From contig NZ_ACQA01000002.1 in NCBI RefSeq assembly GCF_000182645.1, forward strand, positions 1,297,001 through 1,361,000: 64,000 bases of DNA. Direction: 5' to 3'. The position numbers were made by a program, and so were the translations under genes. Numbering within the stretch: position 1 is the first letter of the stretch; each line of letters opens with the position of its first letter. This DNA is from Brucella intermedia LMG 3301. Its GTDB lineage: Bacteria; Pseudomonadota; Alphaproteobacteria; Rhizobiales; Rhizobiaceae. Below are positions 17,223 to 26,502 of this stretch, in pieces. The notes below the pieces were generated by a model. The model had not been told where the DNA came from and did not search any database. It saw only the letters and a list, made by a program, of their open reading frames with translations.

Positions 17223-17834
17223 ATGTTCGACAGCCAGACGATTGCAGACCTGACAATGATGGCGAACGAGGCGAAAATCGAACCGGCGGCCTTGCTGGCG
17301 ATCGCGGAAGTGGAAAGCGGCGGTCGTGCGCTTCACAACATCAATGGCGGCAAGGAACCCGCCATCCGGTTCGAGGGACATTATTTCGACCGCAGGCTTT
17401 CCGGACGCTTGCGCGAATACGCAAGGAGCAACGGCCTGTCGGCGCCCATTGCAGGCCGGATACGCAATCCCAAATCGCAGGGCGAACGCTGGCTTCTGCT
17501 TGAACGGGCGATGGGCCTGAACAAGAAGGCAGCGCTTGAATCCACCTCCTGGGGGCTGGGACAGGTCATGGGCGCACATTGGGAATGGCTTGGCTACATG
17601 ACCGTTGACGACCTTGTGGCAGAGGCACGCGGGTCGGTTGCCGGGCAAGCGCGGCTGATGCTGCGCTTTATCGAAAAGGCGGAGCTTCTTGAAGTGTTGA
17701 AGGCCCGCAACTGGCGCGAATTCGCCCGACGCTATAATGGCCCTGCCTTTGCCCGCAACGAATATGATAAGCGGATGGCCGAAGCCTATCAGCGCTGGCA
17801 AAAGCAGCTCGACACGCTTAAAAGAGCCGCATGA
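17223..17834 (+). CDS. N-acetylmuramidase family protein (DUF3380)
   Basis: A 203-residue protein with a good ribosome site (GAGGAGCAATAG before ATG). IEPAALLAIAEVESGGRA holds the catalytic-type Glu, EPAIRFEGHYF is a family hallmark, and ESTSWGLGQVMGAHWEWLGY and FARRYNGPAFARNEYDKRM complete the muramidase fold seen in phage endolysins. No signal peptide, no membrane segment and no peptidoglycan-binding domain are present. No holin or phage gene is nearby, so it is an orphan, probably a domesticated phage lysin. How it reaches the wall is unclear. Confidence 0.82.
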   Translation: MFDSQTIADLTMMANEAKIEPAALLAIAEVESGGRALHNINGGKEPAIRFEGHYFDRRLSGRLREYARSNGLSAPIAGRIRNPKSQGERWLLLERAMGLNKKAALESTSWGLGQVMGAHWEWLGYMTVDDLVAEARGSVAGQARLMLRFIEKAELLEVLKARNWREFARRYNGPAFARNEYDKRMAEAYQRWQKQLDTLKRAA

Positions 17835-17912
17835 ACCAGTAACTTTCGGTGGTGGACAAACCGCCGACAGGGATTTAAATCGATTTATCCACTCAAACAG
17901 CCGAGCAAGCCG

Positions 17913-18551
17913 ATGTCCCAGAAAACCGACCTTCTCGTTCCCATCATGACAGGCCAGCCGGTCATTCCGGTTTTGTTGATCGACAGGGTAGAACATGCTG
18001 TTCCGCTGGCACGGGCGCTTGCCAAGGGTGGATTGCCCGCTATCGAGATCACCTTGCGCACGGCTGCGGCGCTTGACGCCATCCGTGCGGTGGCGACGGA
18101 CGTGCCGGAAGCAATCGTCGGCGCTGGCACTATCCTCAACGCCAAGCAATATGAGGATGCGGCGAAGGCGGGTTCGCGCTTCATCGTCAGCCCCGGCGCG
18201 ACCAAATATATCGTTGCAGCCGCCAATGACAGCGACGTGCCGCTGCTGCCCGCAGCCATCACGCCGAGCGAGATGCTGGCGCTGCGCGAGGAAGGCTACA
18301 CCCATCTGAAATTCTTCCCGGCTGAACAGGCTGGCGGCGCATCGTTCCTGAAGGCGTTGTCCTCGCCCCTCGCCGGAACCGTCTTCTGCCCGACAGGCGG
18401 CATCAGCCTTGCCAATGCAAAAAATTACCTGTCACTGCCGAACGTTGTCTGCGTCGGCGGCTCGTGGGTTGCACCGAAGGAACTCGTCGAGGCAGGTGAC
18501 TGGGATGCGATTACCCGGCTTGCGAGCGAAGCGGCTGGCCTGAAAGGCTGA
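17913..18551 (+). CDS. eda: KDPG/KHG aldolase
   Basis: A 212-residue class I aldolase that cleaves 2-keto-3-deoxy-6-phosphogluconate to pyruvate and glyceraldehyde-3-phosphate in the Entner-Doudoroff pathway. PAIEITLRT holds the catalytic Glu, VGAGTILNAKQ and SPGATKYIV the phosphate and loop regions, HLKFFPAEQAGG the Schiff-base Lys, and FCPTGGISLANA the second phosphate site. Length is standard. A strong terminator follows at once, so it is the last gene of its unit. The partner edd is not in the window. Confidence 0.93.
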   Translation: MSQKTDLLVPIMTGQPVIPVLLIDRVEHAVPLARALAKGGLPAIEITLRTAAALDAIRAVATDVPEAIVGAGTILNAKQYEDAAKAGSRFIVSPGATKYIVAAANDSDVPLLPAAITPSEMLALREEGYTHLKFFPAEQAGGASFLKALSSPLAGTVFCPTGGISLANAKNYLSLPNVVCVGGSWVAPKELVEAGDWDAITRLASEAAGLKG

Positions 18552-18571
18552 GCGAGCCCAAACGGGAAAAT

Positions 18572-18602
18572 AAAAAGGGGCCTCCGGGGCCCCTTTTATT
18601 TT
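18572..18602 (+). terminator. Rho-independent terminator after eda
   Basis: AAAAGGGGCC-TCCG-GGGCCCCTTTTATTTT forms a very stable GC-rich stem with a T-rich tail on the plus strand. It also has an A-run before it, so it may work for both strands. Confidence 0.9.
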
Positions 18603-18626
18603 GCCTTGCTTCGATCCGACCGACGA

Positions 18627-20612
18627 TCAGTTGGTTTCCGTGAACTTGGCCACCGTCAGGAAGGTAACGGCGTTGCCGCTGAACTGATTGGCGCGTTCGG
18701 TCGGCAGATTGCCGCGCTGGAAACCTGCCGTGTAGACCATGGCCGGTGCGGACCGCAGCGCATCGTTGCGGAGGACCGGGTTTGTCACGGGCACGGCGCT
18801 GGAAACGGATTCCGCCGAGAGGGCAACTTCCGAAGTCGGCATTACGGCAGGCTGAACCACCACACGCGGCGTGGATTGGGCCTTGGCGATATAGCGTCCG
18901 CCCTTTGCTGTGGCGCGAACGCCCGTCTCGGCTGCCTTGCCAATCGCTGCGACCTTCTTCTGGACAGCGGCGGAAGCCGTAGCAGTCGCCTTGGCTGACG
19001 CGGTCCGGGCCACAGAAGCCGTCTGCACAGCTGCCGGCGCCTGCTTCGGTGCGGCGTCTACAACCGGCTTGCTGTCATAATAATCGTCGGAAGGCGGTGC
19101 GATCAGCTCACCGATCTCATCCTTCTTGGAAAGCAGGGCAAGCTGCGTATTGGCGCGCGGCGCTTCCTTCGGCAGCGGGAAAGCTGCCGTTTCGCCCGGC
19201 TGCGGCACTGCCACATTGCCAGTATCGGCGACTTGTGTCGGTTCGTTCTGCTCGCTGTTGACCAGCGCGGCAATCGCATCCTGGCCGCTTGCGGCAGGTT
19301 TTTCGCCCGGGCGCATCGGACGTGCTGACGGGATCACCGCGGCGGCAAGCTGCATATTATCCGTCTCAAGCTGCGGACGGGCCGACGGCACCGGCACAAA
19401 ACCGTTCATCAGCGGTGAAGGCGTCCCGGCATCGGCAACCTGAACCGTGTTCGCATCCACGGCGGCGCGGGCCGCGGCAGCAGCATCGGCGGCCGGTTCG
19501 GCTGCGGCAAGCGCCACGGCATCTTGCGGCGCCATCGCCGGCTTGCGAGCCGGTATCGGAACATTGAGCGCGGCCACCGGAACTTCGGCTGCGGCCTGCG
19601 CCTGGGCATCGAGCCCGGCTTCGGGACGCGGCGCCTGCATCGGCACCGGAGCCTCACGGGCGGGCAAGGCGGCAATCATCGTTTCACGCGGCTGCTGGAC
19701 CGGCTCTTCCGGAACCGCCGGAGCCTGACGCGCAGGCACTGCGCGGGCAGGACGTGCGGATGCCGGTGGAGCACTCACCTCACCGCCGCTTTCTTCTTCT
19801 TCGTCGGCACCACCACCAAACAGCGCACCGAACAGGCTCTTGCTGCGGCGTGGGGATGTATTGCTGGCCACCATGACCTCGCCGCCACCAGCCTTGCGCC
19901 TTTCGATCATGGCCAGTGCCTGCTCATAACCCGGCAATGGCTTGCCATCGGCGGGAAGGTGAGCGGTTTTGCCATCCGGGAACAGCGCGAGCAGTTCGCG
20001 GCGGCTCATGCGCGGCCAGGAGCGGACATTGCCGACATCCATATGGACGAAAGGCGAACCGGAGCGCGGATAATAGCCGACGCCGCCGATCTGGTAGCGC
20101 ATGCCGATGCCGCGCAGCTTGGCCAGGGGAACGCCGGGAATGTAGAAGTCCATCGCGCGGCCAAGCATGTGCTGGCTCTTCTTGGCAACGCCGGTGTTGG
20201 CGGAACGCGAACGCAGCATGGCGTTGGTTGCCGGCGAACGATAAGCGGAGACGACGGTGATATACTGGCTCGAACCGGTGGAGCGATAAACCTGCCAGAT
20301 CAGGTCGAACAGGCGCGGGTCCATCTTGGTCGGCTCGTTACGGCGCCAGTCCCGCAGGAAAACATTCAGCTTCTTCAAGCCCTGCGCATCGAAGCGACCA
20401 TTTCTCTTGAAGACGATTTCGGCCTTTTCACCGGTATGAACGTAATAAAGCTTGAGAGAGCGGGTTTCAGCCGATGCCTGCGAAGGAGACAGCGCCAGGA
20501 CAACCGCAGCGACGGCAAGGGCAGACGGAGCGGACACAGATACCTTCATCGTGGCCTTTATTCCGGTCCAAACCTTCGCAAAGCGCGCTTTAATGGTCGA
20601 TATGCTGTTCAT
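18627..20612 (-). CDS. DUF882/MepK-like peptidase with long Ala-Pro-rich tail
   Basis: About 661 residues from the ATG at 20612; a longer frame to 20690 is unlikely. A late signal peptide (about residues 28-48) precedes the DUF882 domain, residues ~50-215. That domain carries VSAYRSP, SQHMLGRAMDF with H148 and D155, and SPFVHMDVG with H190, the zinc ligands of peptidase-M15-like murein endopeptidases such as E. coli MepK. The remaining ~440 residues are low-complexity Ala/Pro/Arg-rich, with repeated ARPxxxP blocks, and are likely a disordered periplasmic spacer. A CtrA-type box lies about 210 bases upstream. Confidence 0.82.
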   Translation of the reverse strand: MNSISTIKARFAKVWTGIKATMKVSVSAPSALAVAAVVLALSPSQASAETRSLKLYYVHTGEKAEIVFKRNGRFDAQGLKKLNVFLRDWRRNEPTKMDPRLFDLIWQVYRSTGSSQYITVVSAYRSPATNAMLRSRSANTGVAKKSQHMLGRAMDFYIPGVPLAKLRGIGMRYQIGGVGYYPRSGSPFVHMDVGNVRSWPRMSRRELLALFPDGKTAHLPADGKPLPGYEQALAMIERRKAGGGEVMVASNTSPRRSKSLFGALFGGGADEEEESGGEVSAPPASARPARAVPARQAPAVPEEPVQQPRETMIAALPAREAPVPMQAPRPEAGLDAQAQAAAEVPVAALNVPIPARKPAMAPQDAVALAAAEPAADAAAAARAAVDANTVQVADAGTPSPLMNGFVPVPSARPQLETDNMQLAAAVIPSARPMRPGEKPAASGQDAIAALVNSEQNEPTQVADTGNVAVPQPGETAAFPLPKEAPRANTQLALLSKKDEIGELIAPPSDDYYDSKPVVDAAPKQAPAAVQTASVARTASAKATATASAAVQKKVAAIGKAAETGVRATAKGGRYIAKAQSTPRVVVQPAVMPTSEVALSAESVSSAVPVTNPVLRNDALRSAPAMVYTAGFQRGNLPTERANQFSGNAVTFLTVAKFTETN

Positions 20613-20820
20613 CGAATCGTATCGCCTTACCGTTTTCCGCCCCCAGAGGCATTCTCCAGGCTTCCCTCGGGGCTTTCTTTGTGGTGCCACAAAAAGCCTG
20701 CGTCCCAGTTCCGCTTGAACTCCGATTGTCGGATTTAATGGTTAATGGACGCTTAGTGAACAACAAATGAGGAAACACCATGGCAAAAAAGCCACACACG
20801 TGCATCTATTTTCGCCATGG

Positions 20821-20836
20821 TTAAAAAATTATTAAC
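20821..20836. promoter_or_regulatory. CtrA-type box TTAA-N7-TTAAC
   Basis: TTAA, seven bases, then TTAAC match the full consensus of the cell-cycle regulator CtrA in alphaproteobacteria. The site lies in the intergenic region upstream of the DUF882 gene (minus strand, start 20612), about 210 bases from its start codon. The surrounding region (20613-20921) is AT-rich and holds no gene. Confidence 0.55.
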
Positions 20837-20921
20837 AGTCTTTAATTCGCAACAGTACCTGCGAGGACCGACAGTATGTTTATTATAAATGACTGAAATT
20901 CAATATGTTAGGCCGGATCGA

Positions 20922-22427
20922 TCAGCCCGCAACGCGGTTGAAAGGGGTGATACCGGCCTCTTCCTCGGCGCCTGATCCCTTGCCGGAAATCGACGCCACA
21001 TCGATGCCATATTCCTTCAGCTTCCGGTAAAGCGTGGTTCTTCCGATACCCAGACGCCGGGCCACTTCACTGATTTGTCCGTCATAATGAGCGATGGCGA
21101 ACCGGATCATTTCCTCCTCGGCTGCGGCAAGCGTGCGAACCTCGCCCGCTCCGTCTATTCCACTGAACAGACCGGCCGAAGTCACGCCTGGATCCTGATC
21201 GACAAGGTTGAACCGGGCGGATTGCTGTGCAGGCCTCATGGACTCGCTGCCCGCACCTATCTGCGCGAAATCACCCGCTGTCAGCTCGCCAGTGTCGCAG
21301 AGGATCACCGCACGGTAAACGGCATTTTTCAGTTCCCGCACATTGCCGGGCCAATGATAGGCCTTCAGCTTTTCCAGCGCGTGGGTGGTGATGCCAGTGA
21401 TATGCCCCATGCGCTCTTCGCTGACAAAGCGCATCATGAACTGATGCAGCAGGATCGGAATATCTTCCGGACGATTGCGCAGGGGCGGCATGGCTACCGC
21501 AAAGGAGCCGAGCAGATGATAAAGCCCGGCATGAAAACGTCCCATATCGACGAGATCGGCCAGCGGACGGCTGTTCGACGCCATGATGCGTGCATTGGAA
21601 AGCGTGCGCTCGCCGCCGCTTTCGAACTGGCCCGATTGCATTGCCGCAAAAAGCTTGATCTGCGTGTGGCGCGGCAGCGCACCGACTTCGTCAAGGAAAA
21701 GCGTGCCGCCATCGGCTTCCGCAAGCTTTCCGAGGCTGCGCAGGGCATCGCCATCGCGACGGTCGCGCCGTGCTGTCGAAACGCCGAAAAAAACCTCGTC
21801 GGCATTATCCACCGTCAGGGTGCGGCAATCGACGGTCACGAAAGGGCCGCGCCAGCGGACACTGCCGCTGCAAATGGCGCGCGCCAGCGTCTCCTTGCCG
21901 CTGCCGGGTTCTCCCTCAATCAGAAGCGGCGCATCCAGCGCCGAAGCCCGACGCGCCAGAATCCCGACCCGCTCCATCTCGGGGCTCTTGATCGCCATGT
22001 CGGAAAGCGTCAGATGAGCCTTCAGAGAGGAACGCGCGCGGCGGATTTCCTGCGTCAGCGCATCGATCTTCAACACATTGGAAACGGAAACCTGAACGCG
22101 CTCGAAGGCGACCGGCTTGGTCACGAAGTCGACCGCACCCATTTTCATGGCCTGGAGAACCGGCTGGAGATCATCGTTCTGGACGAGAACTATCACCGGC
22201 ACGCTGTTTCCGGCTTCACGCATGCGCCGCAAAACGGTCAGGCCATCCATATCCGGCATGGAAAGATCGAGCAGCATCAGCACAATGTCCTTGCGCTGGC
22301 TGACGAAGCTGAGTGCGCTGGCCCCGCCATCTGCCAGGATGGTCCGATAGCCCATGCGCATGACTACCGCTTCCAGATTGCGTCGTTGGATCGGATCGTC
22401 ATCCGCTATGAGAATGCGCGTGGCCAT
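20922..22427 (-). CDS. NtrC-like response regulator lacking the GAFTGA motif
   Basis: A 501-residue protein of three parts. The receiver domain (1-~125) has the acidic pocket IADDD and phospho-acceptor D54 in LLDLSMPDMDG. The usual Thr of the switch is replaced (VIVLVQNDD), while the Lys (FVTKP) is kept. The AAA+ domain has Walker A GEPGSGKE, Walker B GGTLFLDEVG and the Arg-finger region PPLRNRPEDI. The sigma-54-contacting GAFTGA loop is missing and replaced by FFGVSTARRDRRDGD. A Fis-type helix-turn-helix closes it (EVARRLGIGRTTLYRKLKEY). It may repress or activate sigma-70 promoters instead. No histidine kinase gene is adjacent. Confidence 0.88.
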   Translation of the reverse strand: MATRILIADDDPIQRRNLEAVVMRMGYRTILADGGASALSFVSQRKDIVLMLLDLSMPDMDGLTVLRRMREAGNSVPVIVLVQNDDLQPVLQAMKMGAVDFVTKPVAFERVQVSVSNVLKIDALTQEIRRARSSLKAHLTLSDMAIKSPEMERVGILARRASALDAPLLIEGEPGSGKETLARAICSGSVRWRGPFVTVDCRTLTVDNADEVFFGVSTARRDRRDGDALRSLGKLAEADGGTLFLDEVGALPRHTQIKLFAAMQSGQFESGGERTLSNARIMASNSRPLADLVDMGRFHAGLYHLLGSFAVAMPPLRNRPEDIPILLHQFMMRFVSEERMGHITGITTHALEKLKAYHWPGNVRELKNAVYRAVILCDTGELTAGDFAQIGAGSESMRPAQQSARFNLVDQDPGVTSAGLFSGIDGAGEVRTLAAAEEEMIRFAIAHYDGQISEVARRLGIGRTTLYRKLKEYGIDVASISGKGSGAEEEAGITPFNRVAG

Positions 22428-22469
22428 TAACCGTTATCATTACCTATGGAGTTCCCGCGCCCGAAATAC

Positions 22470-22482
22470 TTAAACAGTTTAA
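22470..22482. promoter_or_regulatory. Perfect palindrome upstream of response regulator gene
   Basis: TTAAAC-A-GTTTAA is a perfect 6-bp inverted repeat about 43 bases before the regulator's start codon. Position suggests an operator, possibly autoregulatory; there is no further evidence. Confidence 0.3.
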
Positions 22483-22709
22483 ATGTCTCATATTCTAGGC
22501 GCGTTATTTGGTGCCAAGCCTTCAGCGAATGCAAGGTACTAAAATGTGCCTCGGTGTCCCATTTCACAAAATTTGTATCCTGAATCCACTCCCAGCTTCA
22601 ACCATCTGCCTGTCGAGCGGCCTGATCGGGGCGGGCCATCACAAATGATCGAAGCCCTTTTCCCACCTCTTGGCGATCCTGACAAGACGTGCGAGAAGGA
22701 GCCTGACAG

Positions 22710-22811
22710 AGCGGCTCCAGTCAGCGCCGGATCGTGGAGCCGCGCTCTCTCTTTGTTTGTACGCATTATCCGACGAAAAGCCGCTTCGCACTTTTTCTGG
22801 AAATGCTCTTG
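22710..22811 (+). repeat. Dispersed palindromic repeat, copy 4 (diverged)
   Basis: Left arms GCGGCTCC/GGAGCCGC, then CTTTGTTTGTACGCATTATCC and the tail CGCACTTTTTCTGGAAATGCTC, which follow the same order as copies 1 and 2. Here the element lies just upstream of pepF, so its end may form part of the pepF leader. Confidence 0.6.
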
Positions 22812-22821
22812 GAGAATGTTC

Positions 22822-24684
22822 ATGACCCGTTTTTCAGAATCCGTTTTCTTCAACAATGCTTCGCATGCGCCTGCCGGCGATGCGGCTGCGGCCGAAAAGG
22901 CTGATCTCGGCAACCTGCCGGAATGGAATCTGGGCGATCTTTATCCGTCTGCCGACAGCCCGGAACTGAAAAACGATATTGAAAAAGCCATGAAGGATGC
23001 AGCGGCCTTCGAGGAGCGCTGGAAAGGCAAGCTCGGAGACGAAGCGGCCAAGCCAAATGGCGGTAACTTTGCCGATGCAATCAAGGAATTCGAGGCTCTG
23101 GACGAGCTGATGGGCCGTATCGGCTCTTTCGCCGGCCTCTATTATTACGGCGACACCACAGACCCGAAGCGCATGAAGCTTTTCGGCGACACGCAGCAAA
23201 AGCTGACCGACGCCAGCACGCATCTCATTTTCTTCGGCCTCGAACTGAACCGCATCGATGATGCCGTTCTCGAAAAGGCTATGAACGACAATGCGGCAAT
23301 CGGTCATTACCGCCCATGGCTGACCGATCTGCGCCTGGACAAGCCTTACCAGCTCGACGACAAGCTGGAGCAGCTCTTCCACGAAAAATCGATCACGGGC
23401 TATAGCGCCTGGAACCGGCTGTTCGATGAAACCATGTCGGGACTTCGGTTTGAAATCGACGGCAAGGAACTCAGCATCGAGCCGACCCTGAACATGCTTC
23501 AGGACGCCGATGGCGCTGTGCGCAGGAAGGCATCGGAAGCGCTGGCAAAGACTTTCGCAGCCAATCTGCGCACATTCACGCTGATCACCAACACGCTGGC
23601 CAAGGACAAGGAAATCTCCGATCGCTGGCGCGGTTTTCAGGACATCGCCGACAGCCGCCACCTTGCCAACCGCGTGGAACGCGACGTTGTGGATGCGCTG
23701 GCAAAGGCGGTGGAAGACGCCTATCCGCGTCTTTCGCACCGCTATTACGCCCTGAAAGCAAAATGGCTCGGCCTTGAAAGGCTTGAGAACTGGGATCGCA
23801 ACGCACCATTGCCGGAAACGCCGCAGGCCCTGATCCCATGGGACGATGCACGCGAAACAGTGCTTTCCGCCTATGGCAACTTCGCGCCGGAAATGGCCGA
23901 GATCGCGAAGAAATTCTTCGACAAGAACTGGATCGACGCGCCGGTCCGCCCCGGCAAGGCTCCGGGCGCATTCGCGCATCCGACGGTTCCGTCGGCGCAT
24001 CCCTATGTGCTGCTCAACTATATGGGCAAGCCGCGCGATGTGATGACGCTGGCGCACGAATTGGGCCACGGCGTGCATCAGGTTCTGGCGGGCAGCCAGG
24101 GTGCTTTGATGGCTTCAACGCCGCTGACGCTCGCTGAAACCGCATCCGTGTTCGGCGAAATGCTGACTTTCCGCTCGCTTCTGGCCGCTACACAGGACAA
24201 GCGTGAACGCAAGGCCATGCTGGCCCAGAAGGCCGAAGACATGATCAACACGGTCGTGCGCCAGATCGCTTTCTACCAGTTCGAACGTCGCGTCCACACC
24301 GAGCGGCGCGAAGGCGAGCTGACGGCTGAGCGCATCGGCGAAATCTGGATGGATGTGCAGCGCGAAAGCCTTGGCGATGCCGTCAATCTCAATCCGGGTT
24401 ACGAGACCTTCTGGACCTATATCCCGCATTTCATCCACTCGCCGTTCTATGTCTATGCCTATGCTTTCGGTGACTGCCTGGTGAACTCGCTTTATGCGGT
24501 TTACCAGAACTCGGAAAAGGGCTTCCAGCAGAAGTATTTCGACATGCTGAAGGCTGGCGGCACCAAGCACCACAAGGAATTGCTGGCGCCATTCGGCCTT
24601 GATGCGAGCGATCCCGATTTCTGGAGCAAGGGCCTGTCGGTGATCGAAGGCATTATCGACGAGCTTGAAGCCATGGAAGACTGA
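22822..24684 (+). CDS. pepF: Oligoendopeptidase F, M3 family
   Basis: About 620 residues from the ATG at 22822 with GGAG seven bases upstream; an in-frame extension to 22546 runs through a repeat and is rejected. The zinc site is LAHELGHGVHQ (H412, E413, H416), with the third ligand Glu in TLAETASVFGEMLTF. N-terminal PEWNLGDLYPSADSPEL is typical of the PepF/M3B group. It degrades 7-17-residue peptides in the cytosol. There is no signal peptide. pabB starts 8 bases after its stop, so the three genes pepF-pabB-pabC appear to be co-transcribed. Confidence 0.93.
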   Translation: MTRFSESVFFNNASHAPAGDAAAAEKADLGNLPEWNLGDLYPSADSPELKNDIEKAMKDAAAFEERWKGKLGDEAAKPNGGNFADAIKEFEALDELMGRIGSFAGLYYYGDTTDPKRMKLFGDTQQKLTDASTHLIFFGLELNRIDDAVLEKAMNDNAAIGHYRPWLTDLRLDKPYQLDDKLEQLFHEKSITGYSAWNRLFDETMSGLRFEIDGKELSIEPTLNMLQDADGAVRRKASEALAKTFAANLRTFTLITNTLAKDKEISDRWRGFQDIADSRHLANRVERDVVDALAKAVEDAYPRLSHRYYALKAKWLGLERLENWDRNAPLPETPQALIPWDDARETVLSAYGNFAPEMAEIAKKFFDKNWIDAPVRPGKAPGAFAHPTVPSAHPYVLLNYMGKPRDVMTLAHELGHGVHQVLAGSQGALMASTPLTLAETASVFGEMLTFRSLLAATQDKRERKAMLAQKAEDMINTVVRQIAFYQFERRVHTERREGELTAERIGEIWMDVQRESLGDAVNLNPGYETFWTYIPHFIHSPFYVYAYAFGDCLVNSLYAVYQNSEKGFQQKYFDMLKAGGTKHHKELLAPFGLDASDPDFWSKGLSVIEGIIDELEAMED

Positions 24685-24691
24685 GGCGACA

Positions 24692-25864
24692 GTGACCCGA
24701 ACGGGTAACAAACCGCTCATTCTCTTTCGGGACGACAAGGCGGGCCGCGACGTGCTTTTCGCGGCCCCTTCATCGATCATCCGTGCCGACACGCCGGATG
24801 AATTCGAGCCTGCATGGGATGCAATGCAAGAAGCGCACGAGGCCGGAAGATGGCTTGCGGGCTATCTTTCCTATGAAGCGGGCTATCTTCTCGAACCCAA
24901 GCTCAAGCCGCTTCTGCCCGAAGGACCCAAGGCGCCGCTTCTCTGCTTCGGCGTATTCGACGGCCCATCCGATGAACGGATGCACGGTCGCAGCGAAGAC
25001 AATGCCGCCTCCCCGTCCACCTTCCTGCGCAATCCGGTCGCGCAATGGTCGTTCGCAGACTATGCGCCGCGTTTCAAGCGCTTGCATCAGCATTTACGTG
25101 AAGGCGATTGCTATCAGGGCAACCTCACCTTTCCCATCCACGCGGAATGGGGCGGCGATCCGCTGGTCCTGTTCAACATGCTTGCGAAGCGTCAGCCGGT
25201 TCGCTACGCGACCTATTGCGATCTGGGCGGACCGATCATCCTGTCGCGCTCGCCGGAACTTTTCTTCGAGGTCGATGGGGAGGGAGGGATCGAGACCCAT
25301 CCGATGAAGGGCACCATGCCGCGTGGTGCTACGCCTGAAGAGGACGAGCGGAACCGCCAGTTCCTGCTGAACGATCCCAAGAACCAGGCTGAAAACCGCA
25401 TGATCGTCGATCTTCTTCGCAACGACATTTCGCTCGTAAGTGAAGTAGGCTCGCTCGACGTGCCGGAACTTTTCCGCGTCGAAACCTATCCCACCGTCCA
25501 TCAGATGATCAGCCGCGTGCGCGCCCGTCTGAAAGAGAACCTGCCGCTGCGCTCGCTGTTTGCCGCCCTCTTCCCGTGCGGGTCGATCACCGGCGCGCCC
25601 AAGATCAGCGCCATGGAAATCCTGCGTAAACTGGAGACCGGGCCGCGCGACATCTATTGCGGATCGCTCGGCTGGATCGAGCCGGGCGGACGTATGCGTT
25701 TTAACGTTGCCATTCGTACGATCTCGCTTCTGGATGAAAATCGTGCGATCTTCAATGTCGGGGGCGGTGTGGTCTTCGATTCCACGGCGCAAGCGGAGTA
25801 CGAGGAATGTCTTCTGAAAGCACGGTTCGCGGCACTGTCGAGCCACAAGGGGCGCAAGCCGTGA
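24692..25864 (+). CDS. pabB: Aminodeoxychorismate synthase component I
   Basis: About 390 residues from the GTG at 24692 with GAGG in the preceding stop region. The chorismate-binding core has HPMKGTMPRGATPEEDE, AENRMIVDLLRND, VHQMISRVRARL and FPCGSITGAPKISAMEIL, the signatures of PabB/TrpE enzymes. The short length and the PMKGT lysine fit PabB rather than anthranilate synthase. It converts chorismate to 4-amino-4-deoxychorismate, the first step to p-aminobenzoate for folate. The stop overlaps pabC by 4 bases. The glutaminase subunit PabA is not in the window. Confidence 0.9.
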   Translation: MTRTGNKPLILFRDDKAGRDVLFAAPSSIIRADTPDEFEPAWDAMQEAHEAGRWLAGYLSYEAGYLLEPKLKPLLPEGPKAPLLCFGVFDGPSDERMHGRSEDNAASPSTFLRNPVAQWSFADYAPRFKRLHQHLREGDCYQGNLTFPIHAEWGGDPLVLFNMLAKRQPVRYATYCDLGGPIILSRSPELFFEVDGEGGIETHPMKGTMPRGATPEEDERNRQFLLNDPKNQAENRMIVDLLRNDISLVSEVGSLDVPELFRVETYPTVHQMISRVRARLKENLPLRSLFAALFPCGSITGAPKISAMEILRKLETGPRDIYCGSLGWIEPGGRMRFNVAIRTISLLDENRAIFNVGGGVVFDSTAQAEYEECLLKARFAALSSHKGRKP

Positions 25865-26502
25865 CGATGGAACCCGATTATCAACTGATCGAAACGATGC
25901 GCTCGGAACCGCTCTCCGGCATTCTGCGCTTCGATCTGCACATGGCGCGCCTTGAGAATTCCGCCCGTGAACTCGGCTTTGCCTGCAATATGGAAGCCAT
26001 TCGGCAGAAGGTCGCGGAAGCCGGGGCTGGCGAACAGGCCTTGAAACTGCGGCTGACGCTCGCTCCGGATGGTGTCGCCACTGTCTCGAGCGCTCCCTAC
26101 GAACCGTTGCCGTCCCAGACGATATGGCGGGTTGCGATAGCCCGCACGCATCTCAATCACAACGATCCCCTGTTGCGCCACAAGACGACCCGGCGGCAGG
26201 CCTATATCGCGGCTCGCGAGGAATATTCGCCCGCAGAGATTGACGAAGTCATCCTGCTCAATGATCGGGGCGAGGTCTGCGAAGGCACGATCACGTCGAT
26301 ATTTCTCGATATCGGCGGCGCAGCCTGCATGACGCCCGCGCTTTCATGCGGCCTGCTCGACGGGGTATTGCGACGTGAATTGCTGAACGACAACGTCGTT
26401 GAAGAAGGTATCGTGACCGTCGAGACGCTGAAAAACGCGCGCAACATTCTTGTCGGCAATTCGTTGCGCGGCATGATCCGCGCAAAGCTTGTCGACCTCT
26501 GA
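25861..26502 (+). CDS. pabC: Aminodeoxychorismate lyase-like class IV PLP enzyme
   Basis: About 213 residues from a GTG at 25861 that overlaps the pabB stop as GTGA; ATG at 25867 is the alternative. It has the class IV aminotransferase fold: SGILRFDLHMARLENSARELGF, KTTRRQAYIAAREE with the PLP Lys, and LLNDRGEVCEGTITSIFLDI with the conserved Glu and Thr. SCGLLDGVLRRELL follows. The fusion-like coupling to pabB supports 4-aminobenzoate formation from aminodeoxychorismate. It is somewhat shorter than E. coli PabC (269). Confidence 0.85.
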   Translation: MTMEPDYQLIETMRSEPLSGILRFDLHMARLENSARELGFACNMEAIRQKVAEAGAGEQALKLRLTLAPDGVATVSSAPYEPLPSQTIWRVAIARTHLNHNDPLLRHKTTRRQAYIAAREEYSPAEIDEVILLNDRGEVCEGTITSIFLDIGGAACMTPALSCGLLDGVLRRELLNDNVVEEGIVTVETLKNARNILVGNSLRGMIRAKLVDL

